The notes beneath the pieces are model-generated. The model saw only the letters and a program-made list of their open reading frames with translations. It made no database searches and had not been told where the DNA came from. A program made the translations under genes and the position numbers. A DNA stretch of 64,000 nt from an uncultured Peptostreptococcaceae bacterium (GTDB lineage Bacteria > Bacillota > Clostridia > Peptostreptococcales > Anaerovoracaceae), in assembly GCA_905235115.1 (NCBI GenBank), contig CAJOKT010000014.1, positions 1-64,000 of the forward strand, in the 5' to 3' direction. Shown piece by piece: positions 34,680 through 41,309 of this stretch (positions are counted from its first letter, which is position 1; each line of letters starts with the position of its first letter).

Positions 34680-35345
34680 TAACTCGGCGCAGACGGCTTG
34701 ACAACCGGCCGAGGTGCGACGGATTTCGCAGTGAGGACCACTAGGGATACCTTGGGGGAGGAGCTGCCGCATGTCAGCGATGGCCTGCGGGGAGGCGGAA
34801 CCGCCAACTGGAAAGTCGCAGCACTGTATGATAGTGAGATAAAAGTTACTGCACTCGCGGGATGGGCAATAGACGCTCCTGTGAAGAATAACCCTGTACG
34901 CCCCGGCTGTGGCAGGCCGGTGATCATAATAAAACGGCAGGGAAGCCGCCAACCATCCTGGAGTTGATGCCGGGAAACCGGCTATAACGTGAGATGCAGG
35001 TTCGAGTAGCCCAACCTCTGGTAAACAGACTTATTACTGTCTAGCTGAAGTCAGGTGAAAGTTGTGGGTATCAGCCCCATATGGTCTCGGCGAAAGCGGT
35101 GTGAAAATGTTAGGGGTCGCTCCCCGAAGCACAGCGTCACATCACCATTGAACGAACATTATCGAGGATCATGCGGCATCCCGAAGGGGAAGATCAAAGG
35201 TATTAGCGGGTATTATACCCACAGCTTATTTGCGTAACGGCAATTGCAGCCTAATAACGTTCAACATGCTATCATGGCTAAGAGTCCGGGTACGTAGGGT
35301 TCATAACCCTTTAGCTTCGGTTCGACTCCGAATGCCACCATGTAT
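34680..35345 (+). ncRNA. Candidate large structured non-coding RNA with tRNA-like 3' end
   Basis: No credible gene occupies this stretch, yet it is dense in pairing. Helices seen by eye: 34684-34689/34708-34713; 34767-34771/34786-34790; 34794-34797/34802-34805; 34903-34907/34916-34920; 34969-34973/34978-34982 with a GAAA tetraloop; 35065-35068/35076-35079; 35113-35116/35122-35125; a nested long-range set 35148-35154/35258-35264 enclosing 35201-35206/35251-35256 and 35208-35212/35216-35220; and a terminal tRNA-like domain. A TATAAT at 34654-34659 could start it. Size and tRNA association recall the GOLLD/ROOL classes of ornate RNAs, but I cannot match a consensus. Boundaries are approximate; structure may continue to ~35460. 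Confidence 0.55.
35273..35342 (+). other. tRNA-like domain, CAU anticodon-like loop
   Basis: An anticodon-like arm AGGG-TTCATAA-CCCT (35296-35310) and a full T arm TTCGG-TTCGACT-CCGAA (35316-35332) are followed by TGCCACCA. CATGG (35273-35277) can close against CCATG (35338-35342). No 7-bp acceptor or normal D arm can be built, so it is not a standard tRNA. It may be the 3' module of the RNA above, or a tRNA 3' half left by integration. Confidence 0.55.
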
Positions 35346-35484
35346 TTCCGATAAGTCATGCGGAAGCGGCATGATGAAAGCGGACGCAGCCGGAGGCAGG
35401 CACGGATCAGCCAGCTAAGCTGAAAACCGACCTGTCGGCCGGCAATAGTTATCGTTTTAGAGAGATGATCGGAAGGCGAAAATT

Positions 35485-36201
35485 ATGAGATTCAGAGATG
35501 CGTCTCCGGCTGTGCGCTTTGGGATCGTGATAGGAGCGATTCTGTTGTGTGTTGTGGTGTTTTGCGCAATGAGCTACATAAATACCGGACGATTATTCCC
35601 GTGTATACATAGCTGGGAGCCGGCAACATGCACTTCTGCAAGGACCTGTTCCAAATGCGGCATGTCGGCCGGCAAATCGTTGGGCCATTATTGGGGCAAT
35701 GCCGATTGCACTCATGAAAGAACCTGCCGTAGATGCGGCGTGACGGAAGGGGAGCCGCTCGGACACGACTGGATCGAGGAGACGGAGGCCACCCCGCAGA
35801 TGTGCAGCAGATGCGGCATCATGGTCCCGAAGGAGATGCCGGTCAGCGGGACAGTGATAATAGGGCAAAAGAGAGATTGGGGCAATACGATCACCATTGA
35901 TAACTCGTCATCTTCGCAGTCATACTACATTAAATTAAAAAACTCCGCCGCAGAGGATGTGATATCATTTTTCGTGCGTGCGGGAGAGTCGGCGACGGTG
36001 CATGTCCCGGGAGGCAGGTATCAGGTATTCTTCGCTTGCGGAGATGAATGGTTCGGGCCGGAATACCATTTCGGCGACGGGACAAGTTATTCTAAAGATG
36101 AAGACTTCGTGGATTTTTCGCAGTATACGATAACGTATACTCTGTATCCGGTCACGGATGGCAATTTCACGGATAAGGACATTCCGCCTGATGAATTCTA
36201 A
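35485..36201 (+). CDS. Membrane-anchored Cys-rich (zinc-ribbon-like) protein
   Basis: A 238-residue protein with one N-terminal transmembrane helix (~11-31), then tandem ribbon-like repeats with paired cysteines and GH-W motifs (CTSARTCSKCGMSAGKSLGHYW and CTHERTCRRCG ... LGHDWIEE), then a C-terminal beta-rich domain (~115-238). The repeats resemble those in the CWB2 surface protein at 18.8-19.4 kb, so a common extracellular metal-binding module is likely. GGAAGG lies upstream of the ATG. Function unknown. Confidence 0.7.
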   Translation: MRFRDASPAVRFGIVIGAILLCVVVFCAMSYINTGRLFPCIHSWEPATCTSARTCSKCGMSAGKSLGHYWGNADCTHERTCRRCGVTEGEPLGHDWIEETEATPQMCSRCGIMVPKEMPVSGTVIIGQKRDWGNTITIDNSSSSQSYYIKLKNSAAEDVISFFVRAGESATVHVPGGRYQVFFACGDEWFGPEYHFGDGTSYSKDEDFVDFSQYTITYTLYPVTDGNFTDKDIPPDEF

Positions 36202-36208
36202 CATAAAG

Positions 36209-36237
36209 TTGACAACAGTCCGCTTCCGCAGTACAAT
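36209..36237 (+). promoter_or_regulatory. Promoter of the toxin-antitoxin operon
   Basis: Consensus TTGACA (36209-36214) and TACAAT (36232-36237), 17-bp spacer. Confidence 0.9.
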
Positions 36238-36242
36238 GTACT
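36230..36242. promoter_or_regulatory. Palindromic operator over the -10 box
   Basis: AGTACAATGTACT is a perfect palindrome with a one-base centre that covers the -10 element, the usual place for antitoxin autorepression. Confidence 0.65.
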
Positions 36243-36260
36243 ACAAAAGGAGGTGGTTGC

Positions 36261-36482
36261 ATGAGTTTTTCAATAAGACTTACCGAAGACGAGAGAAAAC
36301 TGGCTGACAGCTATGCCAGACTGCACTCCCTTACTCTTGCAGAAGCTTTTAAAAGTGCTTTATTCGATAGGATCGAAGAAGAGTATGATATTGCACTTGC
36401 GGATCGAGCCTATACTGAATATGTCAAAGACAATGAGAAGAGCAGGCCGATCGAAGAGTTGTGGGAGGAACTGGGTCTATGA
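36261..36482 (+). CDS. RelB-like type II antitoxin (DUF6290-like)
   Basis: A 73-residue protein with an N-terminal ribbon-helix-helix pattern (MSFSIRLTEDERKLADSYARL) for DNA binding and an acidic C-terminal tail (KSRPIEELWEELGL) that would wrap the toxin. AAGGAGG precedes the ATG. It overlaps the toxin start by 4 bases. It should neutralise the RelE-like product and repress the operon through the palindrome on the -10 box. Confidence 0.88.
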   Translation: MSFSIRLTEDERKLADSYARLHSLTLAEAFKSALFDRIEEEYDIALADRAYTEYVKDNEKSRPIEELWEELGL

Positions 36483-36751
36483 GTTTCAGGGTGGAAACCA
36501 CAAAGAGGTTTGAGAGAGATTTCAGGAAACTGGACAAGTACACTCAGAAGATCATTTCAGGATGGATCAGCAAGCATTTGGTAAATTGCATAGATCCCAG
36601 GGCGAACGGTAAAGCCTTGGCAGGCAAATATGCTGAGTTTTGGAGATATCGGATCGGAGATTACCGGCTGATCTGCCTCATAAAAGATGATGAACTGATC
36701 ATTTTGGCAATGTCTTTGGGGCACAGGAGAGAAGTTTATGAGGATAAATGA
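36479..36751 (+). CDS. RelE/ParE-family toxin
   Basis: A 90-residue toxin of the RelE fold (FRVETTKRFERDFRKLDKYTQKII at the N-terminus; core GKYAEFWRYRIGDYRLICLI; C-terminal GHRREVYE). RelE toxins cut mRNA at the ribosome; the Arg residues in WRYRIGDYRL and the C-terminal HRREVY fit that group. ATG 36479 overlaps the antitoxin stop (ATGA). The module is complete and probably active. Confidence 0.9.
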   Translation: MSFRVETTKRFERDFRKLDKYTQKIISGWISKHLVNCIDPRANGKALAGKYAEFWRYRIGDYRLICLIKDDELIILAMSLGHRREVYEDK

Positions 36752-36783
36752 CCGTTCGGAGCACACTGTGGCGGTCTGAGATG

Positions 36784-36845
36784 AAATGTCGTTTCAACAA
36801 TGATCACGGAAGCATGGGTATGCAGTACAGTACCCATGCTTTTCA
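36784..36845 (+). terminator. Terminator after the TA module (repeat copy B)
   Basis: AAGCATGGGTA (36810-36820) / TACCCATGCTT (36831-36841) followed by TTTC. With AAATGTCGTTT at 36784-36794 it repeats the element at 34245-34312. Confidence 0.85.
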
Positions 36846-36932
36846 TTAGATTTCAGAAAAACGGATAGAGGACATGGAAGACCATAGTCTTACACGCACG
36901 GAAATTAAAATACTATGACTTTCCTCCCCCCC

Positions 36933-36961
36933 TTGCAAACCCCCTCTCCCGGTTGTATACT
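36933..36961 (+). promoter_or_regulatory. Promoter of gapdh
   Basis: TTGCAA (36933-36938) and TATACT (36956-36961), 17-bp spacer. A leader hairpin CGGCGG-ATC-CCGCCG (36991-37005) follows. Confidence 0.75.
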
Positions 36962-37057
36962 GATACTGTAAGAGACATTTAGGCCGGCACCGGCGGATCC
37001 CGCCGTGCGCAGCGGCCGCGATTCGCGTCATACAGGTCAATTAAAAGGAGGCAGCAA

Positions 37058-38077
37058 ATGGCGATCAGAGTAGGTATCAATGGTTTTGGAAGGATCGCGA
37101 GGGTCATCATCCGTGCGATGCAGGATCACCCGGAATTCGATATCAGGGCGATAAACTGGAGAAACGCAGACCTTGATTATCTTGTTTACATGCTTAAATA
37201 TGACACCACGTTCGGCAGGTTCCCCAAGAGCCTGGATCACGACGACACGGGTGTTTTGATCGACGGGAAACACATCGATGTCTACAAGTTCACCGATGCG
37301 CAGGAGATCCCATGGAAGTCCGCAGGAGTCGATTACGTCATCGACTGCACGGGCGCGTACACCACCACAGACAAGTGCCTCGACCACATCAAAGCCGGCG
37401 CGAAGCACGTTCTGATCTCCGCACCCGCCAAGGACAAGGTCACACCCACATTCGTTTACGGCGTGAATCACGCGGGTTACAACTCATCAATGCAGGTCAT
37501 CTCCAACGCCTCCTGCACCACCAACTGCCTGGCCCCCATGCTCAAGGTGGTCGAGGACAACTGGGGCATCAAGGAAGGCCTCATGTCCACGATCCACGCT
37601 GCCACAGCCAAGCAAAAGGTGGTAGACGCCAAGTCCCTCAAGGACTGGAGAACGGGGCGTTCCGTATTCGGAAACATCATCCCCACCACCACGGGCGCAG
37701 CCAAGGCGGTAGGTCTGGTAATCCCTTCCCTTCAGGGCAAAATGACAGGTATCTCCTACAGGGTACCCACAGCTGACGTATCCATTGTCGACGTCAACGT
37801 GGTGCTGGATAAGCCCGCAAGCCACGCTGCTCTCTGCGAGAAGATCAAGCTGGCTTCCGAGACCACTCTCAAGGGCATCCTGGAGTATGTCGACGACGAG
37901 GTGGTATCCGGAGATTTCGTAGGCGATTCCTGCACATCCATCTTCGACGCACGTCAGACCATCGAACTCAACGATCACTTCTTCAAGCTGGTCGGCTACT
38001 ATGACAACGAGTTCGGTTACTGCTCCAACATGCTGAACATGCTGAACTACATGGCAGAGGTAGACGGCAATAAGTAA
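37058..38077 (+). CDS. gap: Glyceraldehyde-3-phosphate dehydrogenase, type I
   Basis: A 339-residue glycolytic enzyme oxidising glyceraldehyde-3-phosphate with NAD+ and phosphate. The N-terminal Rossmann motif is VGINGFGRIARV; the catalytic cysteine lies in SNASCTTNCLAP (~residue 153) with its partner His in TIHAATAKQK. Length fits the family exactly. AAAAGGAGG precedes the ATG. It is monocistronic between its own promoter and a strong terminator. Confidence 0.97.
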   Translation: MAIRVGINGFGRIARVIIRAMQDHPEFDIRAINWRNADLDYLVYMLKYDTTFGRFPKSLDHDDTGVLIDGKHIDVYKFTDAQEIPWKSAGVDYVIDCTGAYTTTDKCLDHIKAGAKHVLISAPAKDKVTPTFVYGVNHAGYNSSMQVISNASCTTNCLAPMLKVVEDNWGIKEGLMSTIHAATAKQKVVDAKSLKDWRTGRSVFGNIIPTTTGAAKAVGLVIPSLQGKMTGISYRVPTADVSIVDVNVVLDKPASHAALCEKIKLASETTLKGILEYVDDEVVSGDFVGDSCTSIFDARQTIELNDHFFKLVGYYDNEFGYCSNMLNMLNYMAEVDGNK

Positions 38078-38101
38078 ACATTCTTAAAACTGAGATCCTG
38101 A

Positions 38102-38126
38102 GCCCCGCGCTGTGCGGGGCTTTTTT
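38102..38126 (+). terminator. Terminator of gapdh
   Basis: GCCCCGC (38102-38108) / GCGGGGC (38114-38120) followed by T6. Confidence 0.92.
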
Positions 38127-38175
38127 GTACACGTTGACCGGCAGTCTCAGCTGTCAGCCGTGTCGAAAATGCGGT

Positions 38176-38204
38176 TTGCAAAAGCATCGGGTTTGTGATA
38201 ATAT
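38176..38204 (+). promoter_or_regulatory. Promoter of the Cna_B gene leader
   Basis: TTGCAA (38176-38181) and TAATAT (38199-38204) with a 17-bp spacer, about 170 bp before the Cna_B start. Confidence 0.6.
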
Positions 38205-38236
38205 ACCCGTGGGAAGCAGAAAAGGAAAGGTAATAA

Positions 38237-38311
38237 ATGTTTCAAAGGGTTACTTTCAGGTTTCCGGCAGAGCCGGACGCCTTCTTTGTGCAATGCATAT
38301 TCGATTCTTGA
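38237..38311 (+). CDS. Putative leader peptide, 24 residues, Phe-rich
   Basis: ATG 38237 has AAGGAAAGG about 6 bases upstream. The peptide contains six Phe in 24 residues (MFQRVTFRF ... DAFFVQCIFDS) and its TGA (38309-38311) touches the terminator stem that starts at 38311. This is the classical arrangement for translation-coupled attenuation. Whether it is translated is unproven. Confidence 0.4.
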   Translation: MFQRVTFRFPAEPDAFFVQCIFDS

Positions 38312-38356
38312 GCACAGCAGGCGCAGTGAATGCGCAGGCTGTGCTTTTATTATTTT
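38311..38356 (+). terminator. Attenuator-like terminator before the Cna_B gene
   Basis: AGCACAGC (38311-38318) / GCTGTGCT (38338-38345), enclosing GCGCA/TGCGC (38321-38325 / 38331-38335), followed by TTATTATTTT. It ends about 20 nt before the next ATG. Confidence 0.75.
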
Positions 38357-38374
38357 AATTAAAGGGAGAGGACT

Positions 38375-40180
38375 ATGAAAAACTTAAGCAAAAACAGCCG
38401 AGCCGCAAGAGTACTGGTTGTATTGCTGGCTCTGCTCATGGTCGTGGCTTATGTACCCTCGCTGTTTTCTGTCTATGCAGCTGATGAGGACGAGACCACT
38501 TCTGTGACTGTGTACGTCAAGTGGAGAGACCCGGTATATCTTTATATTGATGCCTTATACCAAGGCATAAGGTATCAGCATGGACCTGCAACTTTGACAC
38601 TTTATGCTGACGGAGTACCGACGGAATACAGCCTCGTAATAGACGGTACGGCAGATGCGATGCCGAATGGCCCCGGAGGCTACGAGATCTCGGGGCAGAC
38701 GTACTATTACCTGGGCGAACAGGTCTGGAAATCTGCCTTCGTAAATCTGCCCAAGTACAGGGAAGAAAACGGCGAGAAGGTGGAGATAGAATACACCGTC
38801 ATAGAAACGGAAGAGACCAGCGGATATGTGCCTGATTATGGAGTCGACGAAGATGGTACGCAGCTGACATGTGTCGGTGACGGCGGACTAATTACCAACA
38901 TTTCCGGGGAACGGACGATCTACGTCAGGAAGAGATGGCTCAGCGATTACGGCTCAGAAGATGAAGACTACAGCTGGCCTGAAGGAGCTGAGGTCACGAT
39001 AGATCTTTATGCTGACGGAGCGGATACAGGACTCAGTGTAACTCTGAATGGGAATAGCTCCTACCTGCTCGGAGAACCGGAGGAACCATGCGAGTACATG
39101 TCTGGAGCGCTGTTCTACAGGGTCCCAAGGTACAGGGAAGGAACCACGACTCCTATTGAATACTCTATTGTTGAGACCTGTAATATCCCGGGATATACGT
39201 CATATGTCCGCCAACTGGGATTGCCGGACGATCCTGCATATGATGATGAGGCACCACATGATGTGATATTAGACATAGGAGAGCCATGGCTTTTATTTTA
39301 CAGGAAGGACGTCACTCTTTTGGATAACATACAGGACGCAGGACCTGTCACAGTAACCAAGGAGTGGCATAACGCGGACGGAAGCGCGGCACCGCCTGAG
39401 GGGGCGGAAGTGACACTGACTCTCTACGCGAACGGAGAACCCACGGAATACAGCGTCACACTGAACGGCGAGACCGGAGTTGAGCCTGATGGCCCCGGCG
39501 GCTATGAGTCTGCACCGTGGACAGCCACATTCCTGCATCTTCCCAAAAGGGCGTATTTGCTTAAGTGGCCGTATGAAATGATCAGGCCCCTTGAGTGGGA
39601 CGGCCCGGAAATCGTATATACAGTGGTGGAAACGATTTCTGCTCCGGGGTATACAGCGAGTTATGAAGGCGAGGATGAGAACGGCAATGCTCTCAGCTAT
39701 GCGGTCAGCGGCGGCTCCATCACCAATACTCAGGAGGCCGTTTCGGTCACAGGTCAGGTGATCTGGGAGGATGAAGACGATAAGGAAGGTATCCGCCCGG
39801 ACAGCGTTACGGTCACCCTGCTTCAGGACGGCGTGCCTGTCGGCACCGTTACGGTGGATGAGAACGGAACTGTCACTGAGGACGGAGGATGGGCCTTCAC
39901 CTTTGACGGGCTGCCCAAGACAAACCCCGTGACCGGGGAAGAGTATTCCTATACTGTGACTCAGAACGAGGTTAGCGGGTATACGACCGAAACAGAAGGT
40001 TCCATGGAGGATGGATTCACCATCGTGAATACTCACGTTCCAAAGGAGACCCCTGCGGACGAAGACAATGACTCAACGCCACCCAGGACCGGAGACGAGC
40101 AGGGACTCTTCACATGGGTGATGATCTTTGCTCTGGCAGCGGCCGCATGCGTAAGGATCAGTGCAAGGTCCAGAGACTAG
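38375..40180 (+). CDS. Cna_B-repeat sortase-anchored surface protein
   Basis: A 601-residue exported protein. Residues 1-~35 are a signal peptide. Four Cna_B-type beta-sandwich repeats follow (~40-170, ~180-300, ~320-450, ~455-555), each with an entry like VTVTKEWHNADGSAAPPEGA and an exit like EYTVIETEETSGY, the usual layout for intramolecular Lys-Asn bonds. The C-terminus has sorting signal PPRTGDE, a hydrophobic helix and SARSRD tail. AAAGGGAGAGG precedes the ATG. Expression is probably governed by the promoter, leader peptide and terminator upstream. No sortase gene is in the window. Confidence 0.9.
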   Translation: MKNLSKNSRAARVLVVLLALLMVVAYVPSLFSVYAADEDETTSVTVYVKWRDPVYLYIDALYQGIRYQHGPATLTLYADGVPTEYSLVIDGTADAMPNGPGGYEISGQTYYYLGEQVWKSAFVNLPKYREENGEKVEIEYTVIETEETSGYVPDYGVDEDGTQLTCVGDGGLITNISGERTIYVRKRWLSDYGSEDEDYSWPEGAEVTIDLYADGADTGLSVTLNGNSSYLLGEPEEPCEYMSGALFYRVPRYREGTTTPIEYSIVETCNIPGYTSYVRQLGLPDDPAYDDEAPHDVILDIGEPWLLFYRKDVTLLDNIQDAGPVTVTKEWHNADGSAAPPEGAEVTLTLYANGEPTEYSVTLNGETGVEPDGPGGYESAPWTATFLHLPKRAYLLKWPYEMIRPLEWDGPEIVYTVVETISAPGYTASYEGEDENGNALSYAVSGGSITNTQEAVSVTGQVIWEDEDDKEGIRPDSVTVTLLQDGVPVGTVTVDENGTVTEDGGWAFTFDGLPKTNPVTGEEYSYTVTQNEVSGYTTETEGSMEDGFTIVNTHVPKETPADEDNDSTPPRTGDEQGLFTWVMIFALAAAACVRISARSRD

Positions 40181-40203
40181 ACCGGGACAAGAAATGATAT
40201 CTG

Positions 40204-40234
40204 AAAATGAGCAGGCGCGGACCTGCTCATTTTT
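40204..40234 (+). terminator. Terminator of the Cna_B gene
   Basis: Perfect 12-bp stem AAAATGAGCAGG / CCTGCTCATTTT (40204-40215, 40222-40233). Confidence 0.9.
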
Positions 40235-40395
40235 GTGGTATGGAAGAGGGCAATTCTGACCGCAAAACATCCGCCGGCGGCCATTTTTTGCCATTGGAAC
40301 GGAAGATGACGGGCGCTGGCTTCTGTTGGCTGCAACTATTTTGCACCGCAATAGATGCTCCACCACAAAAACTCTGCCCCAACAGAAGCAACCCG

Positions 40396-40420
40396 AAAAA
40401 AGGCAGGCCCCCGGCCTGCC
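40396..40420 (-). terminator. Terminator of birA
   Basis: On the minus strand, GGCAGGCC-GGG-GGCCTGCC (40402-40420) followed by T6 (40396-40401). Confidence 0.9.
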
Positions 40421-40426
40421 CAGCAA

Positions 40427-41128
40427 TCAAATAATATACTCTTCGTATTCTCTTAGCACTGCGTCCACGTCCAGCCCGCTGAGCATCTTCAGGAACTCGT
40501 CGATGATGTCCTGCGCCAGCTCCAGCACAGTGAACTCGCGGGAGGGCCGCGCGATCCAGCCTGCTACGTCCCTGAGCTCCTCGGGGAGGGCAGCTTCGAA
40601 GCAGTTCACACCGATCCCCACATAGATTGAATCGAACTTGCCCACGCCGGCCGTCAGGCCCTCGGTCAGGATGCCGGCCACTTTGCGGCCGCAGATGAGG
40701 ATGTCGTTCACAGGCTTGATCCTGGGTTCGTCCAGGCTGTAGCGGGCAAGCACCCTGCGTACCGCCACGCCCGCCATGCGGGTGACGGTCTGGATCTGTT
40801 CCATGGAGAGTTGATCGCACCCGGCTTTTCCAGCCTCAGGCAAATCTCCGGCTGACGCGCCGGACACAGCCTCACACCCGGCTTTCCCGTCCACGGGAGC
40901 TTCGCCCGACAGTGCGCCGGGCACCGATTCCGGCCTGAACCCGATGGTCAGGTACACGCCGCTTCCTCTGGGGGACCAGAAGCTCCGCCCGTGAGTGCCC
41001 CGGCCCGCAGTCTGCTCCAGGGCGATGACCGCACGGGGCGTGTCGCCCAGGTCCAGAGTCTTTATGTAATTATTGGTGGAATCTACGGAATCCAACACCG
41101 TAACTTCACATTTGTGGTGTAAAATCAT
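40427..41128 (-). CDS. birA: Biotin-[acetyl-CoA-carboxylase] ligase (single-domain BirA)
   Basis: A 233-residue group I biotin protein ligase that adenylates biotin and biotinylates carrier lysines. Motifs: DSVDSTNNYIK, ALEQTAGRGTHGRSFWSPRG (biotinyl-AMP loop, ~residues 36-55), and KPVNDILICGRKVAGILTE with catalytic Lys. There is no N-terminal helix-turn-helix, so it is not a repressor. Residues ~70-105 hold an unusual insertion with an imperfect repeat (VDGKAGCEAVSG / PEAGKAGCDQLS) absent from typical BirA. ATG 41128 begins the family-like sequence; GGAG lies about 11 bases upstream. It is divergent from secA. Confidence 0.93.
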   Translation of the reverse strand: MILHHKCEVTVLDSVDSTNNYIKTLDLGDTPRAVIALEQTAGRGTHGRSFWSPRGSGVYLTIGFRPESVPGALSGEAPVDGKAGCEAVSGASAGDLPEAGKAGCDQLSMEQIQTVTRMAGVAVRRVLARYSLDEPRIKPVNDILICGRKVAGILTEGLTAGVGKFDSIYVGIGVNCFEAALPEELRDVAGWIARPSREFTVLELAQDIIDEFLKMLSGLDVDAVLREYEEYII

Positions 41129-41241
41129 TTCTGCTGTGCTCCGTTTCTTTTGGCAAAGTTTTTGCGGCGCCCGTCTCCTGATTATACCACCCGCGCATGG
41201 CATTAGCAAAACATTATCAACAACCTCTCTCCAAAATATGA

Positions 41242-41247
41242 TATAAT
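41242..41247 (+). promoter_or_regulatory. -10 box upstream of secA
   Basis: Consensus TATAAT about 60 bp before the secA start; a -35 at proper spacing is not clear. Confidence 0.5.
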
Positions 41248-41309
41248 ATATAGGCTGGTTTTTGGGGCCGGCTGAGATTTGAGATATTAATTACAGAAAG
41301 GAGCCCGAA

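Noticed and set aside
34680..35345. Group I/II intron, tmRNA, RNase P RNA or SRP RNA
   Set aside because: No domain V, no group I core, no tmRNA tag frame or 5' tRNA half, and no RNase P or SRP signature could be found by eye; a covariance search could overturn this.
35055..35418. Small proteins within the structured RNA region
   Set aside because: No Shine-Dalgarno, atypical composition, and overlap with strong RNA helices.
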